In this document: positions 5,862 through 10,184 of the stretch, one piece after another
How the letters are laid out: each line of letters begins with the position of its first letter
How positions within the stretch are numbered: position 1 is the first letter of the stretch
From: Candidatus Faecalibacterium faecipullorum
GTDB taxonomy: Bacteria > Bacillota > Clostridia > Oscillospirales > Ruminococcaceae
Direction of reading: 5' to 3'
Assembly: GCA_019118985.1 (NCBI GenBank)
Contig: DWXX01000131.1
Span: 1-10,184, forward strand
DNA: 10,184 nucleotides
Notes under the pieces: model-generated
The model's input: only the letters and a program-made list of their open reading frames with translations
The model's database searches: none
What the model was told of the DNA's origin: nothing
Translations under genes and position numbers: made by a program

Positions 5862-7298
5862 ATGGCATTCCCCAAGGGCTTTCTGTGGGGCGGCGCCTGT
5901 GCCGCCAACCAGTTCGAGGGCGCCTGGGACGTGGACGGCAAGGGCCCCAGCGTCCCCGACATGTGTACCAACGGCAGCCACACCACCCCTAAGTGGGTGA
6001 CCACCGCCATCCGCCCCGACAAACTCTACCCCAGCCACGAGGCCATCGACTTCTACCACCACTATGAGGGGGACATCGCCCTGTTTGCCGAGATGGGGTT
6101 CAAGGTGTTCCGCACCTCCATCAACTGGACCCGCATCTACCCCACCGGGGAGGAGGAGACCCCGAACGAAGCGGGCCTCGCCTTCTACGACCGGGTGTTC
6201 GACTGCTGCAAGAAGTATGGCATCGAGCCGCTGGTCACCATCAGCCACTACGAGCTGCCCTACGCCCTGGTGGAAAAGTACAACGGCTGGGCCGACCGCC
6301 GGCTGGTGGACTGCTACGTCAGGTACTGCAAGACCATCTTCGAGCGGTACAAGGACAAGGTGAAGTACTGGCTGACCTTCAACGAGATCAACATGGGCGC
6401 GCTGCCCACCGGCAACCTGATGGCCCTGGGCCTTGTGCAGGGGTACGAGGGGCCCCGCACCGGCATCCCCGACAACGAGGGGCTGCGGTTCCAGGCGCTG
6501 CACCATCAGTTCGTCGCCAGCGCCAAGGCGGTGGCCTTCGCGCATGAGCACTACCCGCAGTTCCAGATGGGGGACATGAACATCTTCGCCGCCTTCTACC
6601 CCCTGACCTGCGACCCCGACGACGTGCTGGCCTGCCAGCAGCGCAACCAGATGGTCAACTGGTTCTGCTCCGACATCCAGGTGCGGGGCGAGTACCCCCA
6701 CTACGCCCGCCGCTACTTTGCCGAGCGGGGGATCGAGATCAAGACCGAGCCCGGCGACGAGGAGATTTTGCGCAAGGGCACCGTCGACTTCTACACCTTC
6801 AGCTATTATATGTCCAACTGCATCACCACCCACGAGACCGGCGCGCAGGTGTCGGGCAACGGCCTGGGCGGCGAGAAGAACCCCTACCTGAAGGCCTCCG
6901 ACTGGGGCTGGCAGATCGACCCCAAGGGCCTGCGGTGGAGCCTGAACGAGATCTACGACCGCTACCGCATCCCGCTGATGGTGGTGGAGAACGGCCTGGG
7001 CGCCTTCGACAAGCTGGAGGCCGACGGCACCATCCACGACCCCTACCGCATCGACTACCTGCGCCAGCACATCCAGCAGATGGGCGAGGCGGTCAAAGAC
7101 GGGGTGGACCTGCGGGGCTACACCACCTGGGGCCCCATCGACCTGGTCTCGGCCGGCACCGGCGAGATGGCCAAGCGCTACGGCTTCATCTACGTCGACA
7201 AGTACGACGACGGCACCGGCGATTTGACCCGCCGCCGCAAGGACAGCTTCTACTGGTACAAGAAGGTCATCGCCACAAACGGCGAGGACCTTGACTGA
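5862..7298 (+). CDS. Glycoside hydrolase family 1, 6-phospho-beta-glucosidase
   Basis: Cytoplasmic enzyme that cleaves the phosphorylated beta-glucoside delivered by the PTS into glucose 6-phosphate and an aglycone or sugar. The 478 residues cover a complete GH1 barrel: FPKGFLWGGACAANQFEGAW at the N-terminus, acid/base E175 in LTFNEIN, nucleophile E376 in VVENGLG. The C-terminal loop DLVSAGTGEMAKRYGFIYVD has S430, K438 and Y440, which match the Ser-Lys-Tyr set that binds the substrate phosphate in 6-phospho-glycosidases and separates them from plain beta-glucosidases. The start at 5862 is chosen because GGAGG lies at 5848-5852, nine bases upstream, and the family N-terminus begins here; an upstream in-frame ATG falls within the terminator hairpin. 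6-phospho-beta-galactosidase activity is a less likely alternative. Confidence 0.93.
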   Translation: MAFPKGFLWGGACAANQFEGAWDVDGKGPSVPDMCTNGSHTTPKWVTTAIRPDKLYPSHEAIDFYHHYEGDIALFAEMGFKVFRTSINWTRIYPTGEEETPNEAGLAFYDRVFDCCKKYGIEPLVTISHYELPYALVEKYNGWADRRLVDCYVRYCKTIFERYKDKVKYWLTFNEINMGALPTGNLMALGLVQGYEGPRTGIPDNEGLRFQALHHQFVASAKAVAFAHEHYPQFQMGDMNIFAAFYPLTCDPDDVLACQQRNQMVNWFCSDIQVRGEYPHYARRYFAERGIEIKTEPGDEEILRKGTVDFYTFSYYMSNCITTHETGAQVSGNGLGGEKNPYLKASDWGWQIDPKGLRWSLNEIYDRYRIPLMVVENGLGAFDKLEADGTIHDPYRIDYLRQHIQQMGEAVKDGVDLRGYTTWGPIDLVSAGTGEMAKRYGFIYVDKYDDGTGDLTRRRKDSFYWYKKVIATNGEDLD

Positions 7299-7329
7299 CC
7301 TCCCGGCACACAACCAGCACACAAAAAGA

Positions 7330-7362
7330 GGGCCCGCAGCCACCCGCTGCGGGTCCTTTTTT
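7330..7362. terminator. Bidirectional terminator between the convergent GH1 and rpiR-type genes
   Basis: GGGCCCGCAGC (7330-7340), loop CACCC, GCTGCGGGTCC (7346-7356): eleven pairs with one G-T wobble, then TTTTTT (7357-7362). On the left flank AAAAAGA (7323-7329) supplies a T run on the other strand, so it can stop transcription from both sides. It sits 31 bases after the GH1 stop and 19 bases beyond the stop of the leftward regulator gene. Confidence 0.92.
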
Positions 7363-7381
7363 GCGCGTTGCGGCCGGGCCG

Positions 7382-8245
7382 TCACGGCCCGATGTCGGCT
7401 GAGGGGGTGGGCTTGTAGACATGGGTGCGGGTGAGGGCGCGGAGGGTGTCCTCGTAGTGGAGGCTGGCGTAGGCGGTGTAGAGGATGTCCACCGCGTTCA
7501 GCTGGGCGATGCGGCTGGACATCGCACCGTTGCGGAAGAGGGATTCGTTGGCCGCGATGTACAGCTTGTAGTCGGCCAGCTCGGCCACACGGGAGGGGGA
7601 GTACCGGGTGATGGCGATGGTGGGCACGCCGTTTGCCTTGAGGGCCTTCATGCACTCGATTACCTCCGCCGTCTGCCCCGAGTAGGAGATGGCGATGCCC
7701 ACGTCGGCGGGGGTGGCGTTGCGGGCGCTCAGCAGCTGGCTGTGCCAGTCGTCGTTGACCACGCAGGGCTTGTCCAGCCGCAGCAGCTTGAGGTAGATGT
7801 CGTGGGCCACCAGCAGGCTGGACCCCAGCCCGAACAGCAGCACGCAGCGGCTGCGGTCCAGCAGATGGGCGCAGGCCTCCACCACCTCGGGCGAGAGCAG
7901 ACGCTGGCTGTCGGTCAGGGACTGGATGTTCTTGCGGGTGACCTTGTCCACCACCTCCCGCGCGCTGTCGTCGGGGGACAGCTCTGCCTCGGCGTGGCGG
8001 CCGCTGTCGCCCAGGGCGGCCAGCTCGGCCACCAGGGCGCGGCGCAGCTCCTTGTACCCCTCAAAGCCCACCGACCGGCAGACCCGCACCACGCTGGACG
8101 GGCTGGTGAAGGTGCGCTGCGCCAGCTCGCGGACGGTGAGCAGGGCGGCTTCCTCGGGGTTGTCGATGATGTAGCGGGCGATCTGCTGTTCGGCGGCGCT
8201 GAGGGACGCGCGGGCCTCCCGCAGGCGGAGCAGGGCGTTTTTCAT
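7382..8245 (-). CDS. RpiR-family transcriptional regulator with SIS domain (MurR-like)
   Basis: DNA-binding regulator of sugar-phosphate metabolism; 287 residues. The N-terminal RpiR helix-turn-helix domain spans about 1-77, with the recognition region LTVRELAQRTFTSPSSVVRV (36-55). A SIS sugar-phosphate-binding domain covers about 120-260, with FGLGSS (138-143), SYSGQT (187-192) and MSSRIAQLNAVDILY (242-256). It is divergent from murQ and a murP-like gene, the same arrangement as murR-murQP of E. coli, where MurR represses and MurNAc-6-phosphate relieves repression; a MurR role is inferred from this. The start at 8245 is chosen because GGAGG lies five bases upstream on the minus strand; a TTG 12 codons further upstream is possible but lacks such a site. 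Control of the neighbouring GH1/PTS genes is an alternative or additional role. Confidence 0.9.
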   Translation of the reverse strand: MKNALLRLREARASLSAAEQQIARYIIDNPEEAALLTVRELAQRTFTSPSSVVRVCRSVGFEGYKELRRALVAELAALGDSGRHAEAELSPDDSAREVVDKVTRKNIQSLTDSQRLLSPEVVEACAHLLDRSRCVLLFGLGSSLLVAHDIYLKLLRLDKPCVVNDDWHSQLLSARNATPADVGIAISYSGQTAEVIECMKALKANGVPTIAITRYSPSRVAELADYKLYIAANESLFRNGAMSSRIAQLNAVDILYTAYASLHYEDTLRALTRTHVYKPTPSADIGP

Positions 8246-8263
8246 GGCGGCCTCCCGGTTCTG

Positions 8264-8275
8264 ATTGTATACAAT
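8264..8275. promoter_or_regulatory. Perfect 12-bp palindrome in the regulator's 5' leader
   Basis: ATTGTATACAAT reads the same on both strands. It lies between the predicted start of the regulator transcript (about 8326) and its ribosome binding site (8251-8255). A protein operator for autoregulation is the simplest idea; a small RNA hairpin near the binding site is another. No protein is proven to bind. Confidence 0.4.
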
Positions 8276-8332
8276 GCACAAAAGTTTTCACGATACGGGC
8301 TGAATCTTTCAAAAAAGCCCGGTTCATGAAAC

Positions 8333-8361
8333 ATTATACCACAATTTGGGCAAAATGTGGA
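8333..8361 (-). promoter_or_regulatory. Promoter of the RpiR-family regulator gene
   Basis: On the minus strand TATAAT (plus-strand 8333-8338) follows TCCACA (8356-8361) with 17 bases between them. The -10 is perfect; the -35 matches four of six consensus bases. It overlaps the divergent murQ promoter at the -35 elements, so the two compete for polymerase and can be controlled by one bound protein. Confidence 0.65.
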
Positions 8362-8368
8362 CATTTTG
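8351..8368. promoter_or_regulatory. Candidate operator: 18-bp inverted repeat over both -35 elements
   Basis: CAAAATGT, two central bases GG, then ACATTTTG: eight-base perfect arms. It covers the -35 elements of both divergent promoters, the position expected for a repressor of both genes. The neighbouring RpiR-family protein is the obvious candidate ligand; that is inference. Confidence 0.6.
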
Positions 8369-8386
8369 TTTTCATGCCGGTATAAT
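8358..8386 (+). promoter_or_regulatory. Promoter of murQ and the MurP-like gene
   Basis: TGGACA (8358-8363), 17 bases, TATAAT (8381-8386). Five of six -35 bases and all six -10 bases match consensus. The expected transcript start near 8393 leaves a leader of about 49 bases before murQ. Confidence 0.8.
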
Positions 8387-8441
8387 GCGAGGTGTAAAGA
8401 CCACACCCTACATCCACACAGGAAAGGCGGGTATCTGAACC

Positions 8442-9341
8442 ATGGAACTGAATCTGACCGGAATGACCACCGAGCGGCGCAACCCCCGCACCATGCAGCT
8501 GGACACCATGTCCGAGCTGGAGATCGTCACTGTGATGAACGAGGAGGATGCGCGGGTGCCCCTGGCCATCGCCAAAAAGCTGCCCGAGATCGCGCAGGCG
8601 GCCCACTGGGCGGCCGAGGCCTTCGCGGCGGGGGGGCGGCTGTTCTACATGGGGGCCGGCACCAGCGGCCGGCTGGGCGTGCTGGACGCGGCCGAGTGCC
8701 CGCCCACCTTCGGGGTGGACCCCGGGCAGGTGGTGGGGCTGATCGCCGGGGGCGAGAGGGCCTTCATCAAGGCGGTGGAGGGCGCTGAGGACGACCGCGA
8801 CCTGGGCCGCAGCGACCTGGAAGCCCACGGCCTGACCGCAAAGGACGTGGTGGTGGGCATCGCGGCCTCGGGCCGGACCCCCTACGTGCTGGGCGGGCTG
8901 GCATACGCCAAAAGCGTCGGCTGCAAAACGGCGGCCATCGCCTGCAACCCCGGCAGCGCGGTGGGGAAGGCTGCCGACCTTGCCATCGAGGTGGAGGTGG
9001 GCCCCGAGGTGCTGACCGGCTCGACCCGGCTCAAGTCGGGCACCGCCCAGAAGCTGATCCTCAACATGATCTCGACCGCGTCGATGGTGCGGGCCGGCAA
9101 GGCCTACCAGAACCTGATGGTGGACGTCATGCAGACCAATGAGAAGCTGCACGTCCGGGCCGAGAACATCGTCATCGACGCCACCGGGGTGGACCGCGCC
9201 GAGGCCCGCCGGGCCATCGACGCCGCTTCGGGCAGCGTCAAGTGCGCCATCACCATGCTGCTGGCCGGCTGCGGCGCAGAGGAGGCGGCCCGCCGCCTGG
9301 AAGAAGCGGGCGGCCATGTGCGGGCTGCCGTCGGGCTGTAA
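8442..9341 (+). CDS. murQ: N-acetylmuramic acid 6-phosphate etherase
   Basis: Cleaves the lactyl ether of MurNAc-6-phosphate to GlcNAc-6-phosphate and D-lactate, the key step of MurNAc salvage in the cytoplasm. The 299 residues match the family length (298 in E. coli). The SIS fold is clear: MGAGTSGRLGVLDAAECPPTFG (70-91, split as MGAGTSGRLG and VLDAAECPPTFG) with catalytic-site E85, AVEGAEDD with E116, GIAASGRTPYVLGGL, and TGSTRLKSGTAQKLILNM in the C-terminal half. E85 and E116 correspond to the catalytic glutamates E83 and E114 of the E. coli enzyme by motif alignment. The start at 8442 fits the family N-terminus; its ribosome binding site (GGAAAGGCGG, 8421-8430) is further away than usual. 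A MurP-like permease gene follows 69 bases on. NagA/NagB-type genes for further GlcNAc-6-phosphate use are not in the window. Confidence 0.96.
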   Translation: MELNLTGMTTERRNPRTMQLDTMSELEIVTVMNEEDARVPLAIAKKLPEIAQAAHWAAEAFAAGGRLFYMGAGTSGRLGVLDAAECPPTFGVDPGQVVGLIAGGERAFIKAVEGAEDDRDLGRSDLEAHGLTAKDVVVGIAASGRTPYVLGGLAYAKSVGCKTAAIACNPGSAVGKAADLAIEVEVGPEVLTGSTRLKSGTAQKLILNMISTASMVRAGKAYQNLMVDVMQTNEKLHVRAENIVIDATGVDRAEARRAIDAASGSVKCAITMLLAGCGAEEAARRLEEAGGHVRAAVGL

Positions 9342-9353
9342 TGTTGGACCACG

Positions 9354-9373
9354 CGGCGTTTGTGCGGCGCCGC
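9354..9373 (+). other. Small GC hairpin between murQ and the permease gene
   Basis: GCGGCG (9354-9359) pairs with CGCCGC (9368-9373) around eight bases, followed by only three T's. Too weak to be a confident terminator; it may modestly adjust read-through or transcript stability within the operon. Confidence 0.3.
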
Positions 9374-9410
9374 TTTGGGAATATCCATTCGGACAAAGGA
9401 GGAAAATGAA

Positions 9411-10184
9411 ATGACCAATGAAGAACTGGTACGCCAATCGCTGCAAAACCTGGGCGGCCGGGGCAATGTCATCTCTGCGACCAACTGCATGACGCGGCTG
9501 CGGATCGAGGTCAAGGATGACGCCAAGATCAACGAGGAAGCCATCAAGAAGATCGAGGGCGTCCTCGGGGTGGTGCACGACCGCGCCGGCTATGTCGAGA
9601 TCGTGGTCGGCCCCGGCAAGTGCCGCAAGTGCGCCGACATCTGCCGCAGCATGGGCATCCCCGCCGCCGGCGAGGCCAGCACCAAGAACGACTGGCAGGC
9701 CAACAAGGCCGCCGTCAAGGCCGGCCAGAAGCAGAGCAGGATCAAGACCATGCTCAAGACCTTCGGCGACATCTTCGTGCCGCTGCTGCCCGGCGTCATC
9801 GCGGCCGGCCTGTGCTCGGGCCTTGCCACCCTGATGACCCAAGTGATGCCCGGCTATGCCGAGAGCCCCTTCTGGAGCATCGTCTACAACCTGCTGGCCC
9901 TGATCAACGCGGCCTTCCTGAGCTACCTGACCGCCTGGGCCGGCTACCGCGCCGCCGAGAAGTTCGGCGCCACCCCCATCCTGGGCGGCATGCTGGGCAT
10001 GATCACCGGCCTGGGCAACATCGACACCATCTCCCAGATCCTGGGCCTGTACGACGCGGCGCAGCCGCTGGATTCCATCCTGCGTGCCGGCCGCGGCGGC
10101 GTGCTGGCGGCGGTCATCGGCGTGTGGTGCCTCAGCTACGTCGAAAAGTTCGTCCGCAAGTATATGCCCGAGTCGCTGGACATC
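9411..10184 (+). CDS. murP: PTS EIIBC permease, MurNAc-type (MurP-like; 3' partial)
   Basis: Imports a sugar, probably N-acetylmuramic acid, and phosphorylates it at C6. The frame is open to the window end: 258 codons, about half of a normal roughly 470-residue MurP. An EIIB domain (1-80) carries the phosphocysteine C26 in ATNCMTRLRIEVKD and the GPGK motif (67-70). A linker (about 83-110) follows, and the EIIC domain starts with FGDIFVPLLPGVIAAGL (118-134). RGGVLAAVIGVWCLSYVEKF and VRKYMPESLD near the end resemble the matching block of E. coli MurP (RGNIIGVLIAAW... and FMPDDLD, from memory). The start at 9411 has AAAGGAGG at 9395-9402, eight bases upstream; an ATG at 9406 runs into TGA after two codons. 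Position behind murQ supports MurNAc; sucrose or trehalose permeases of the same family are the alternatives. No EIIA domain is visible in the part shown. Confidence 0.88.
   Translation, partial: MTNEELVRQSLQNLGGRGNVISATNCMTRLRIEVKDDAKINEEAIKKIEGVLGVVHDRAGYVEIVVGPGKCRKCADICRSMGIPAAGEASTKNDWQANKAAVKAGQKQSRIKTMLKTFGDIFVPLLPGVIAAGLCSGLATLMTQVMPGYAESPFWSIVYNLLALINAAFLSYLTAWAGYRAAEKFGATPILGGMLGMITGLGNIDTISQILGLYDAAQPLDSILRAGRGGVLAAVIGVWCLSYVEKFVRKYMPESLDI

Noticed and set aside
2919..7655. Very long open frame on the minus strand (1578 codons) across the licT, permease and GH1 genes.
   Set aside because: It is antisense to three clear genes. GC-rich sense codons avoid the triplets that would read as stops on the other strand. 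Its translation is low-complexity (rich in H, G, A, V, D, L) with no recognisable domain.
8246..8281. TTG start adding 12 residues to the RpiR-family protein.
   Set aside because: Non-ATG start without a good binding site, and it would run through the palindrome and the GGAGG that serves the ATG at 8245.
8334..9842. Long minus-strand frame opposite murQ and the start of the MurP-like gene.
   Set aside because: Same codon-bias shadow; it also runs across the divergent promoter region and shows no domain.
1..10184. CRISPR arrays, tRNA/rRNA genes, insertion sequences, phage or toxin-antitoxin genes.
   Set aside because: No spaced direct repeats, cloverleaf-like segments, terminal inverted repeats with a transposase, or such proteins were seen; the window is metabolic genes throughout.

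Overview
The window comes from a GC-rich bacterium. Its genes almost always use G or C at the third codon position, have strong AAAGGAGG-type ribosome binding sites, and carry a LicT-type RNA antiterminator and PTS genes typical of Firmicutes. A high-GC gut clostridium of the Oscillospiraceae (Faecalibacterium/Subdoligranulum/Gemmiger-like) is my best guess; this is inference from style, not a database match.

Region 1 (1-2731) is the distal part of a leucine biosynthesis operon: leuC (5' end cut off by the window), leuD and leuB, tightly spaced and closed by a strong intrinsic terminator. Together they convert 2-isopropylmalate to 3-isopropylmalate and then to the 2-oxo acid precursor of leucine.

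Region 2 (2732-7362) is a beta-glucoside PTS module. A promoter (2794-2822) leads into a leader with a textbook ribonucleic antiterminator (RAT, 2830-2860). The RAT can be paired against a downstream terminator arm ending in a T7 tract. Then come a licT-type antiterminator gene, an EIIBC sugar permease, and a GH1 6-phospho-beta-glucosidase. The permease carries an extra, catalytically dead EIIB domain at its N-terminus. An intrinsic terminator separates permease and hydrolase. A second, bidirectional terminator closes the module against the convergent rpiR gene.

Region 3 (7382-10184) looks like a MurNAc salvage module: a leftward RpiR/SIS regulator, a compact intergenic region with overlapping divergent promoters and several palindromes, then rightward murQ (MurNAc-6-phosphate etherase) and a MurP-like EIIBC permease cut off by the window end. 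The murR <- -> murQP layout matches that known from E. coli.

The strongest unusual items are the tandem EIIB duplication with loss of the phosphorylated cysteine and a second, well-formed start site behind it; the RAT/terminator switch; and a 16-nt pattern centred on the -35 element that is shared by the licT and murQ promoters and hints at co-regulation of the two sugar modules. Neither PTS permease shows an EIIA domain here, so a shared EIIA encoded elsewhere is implied.
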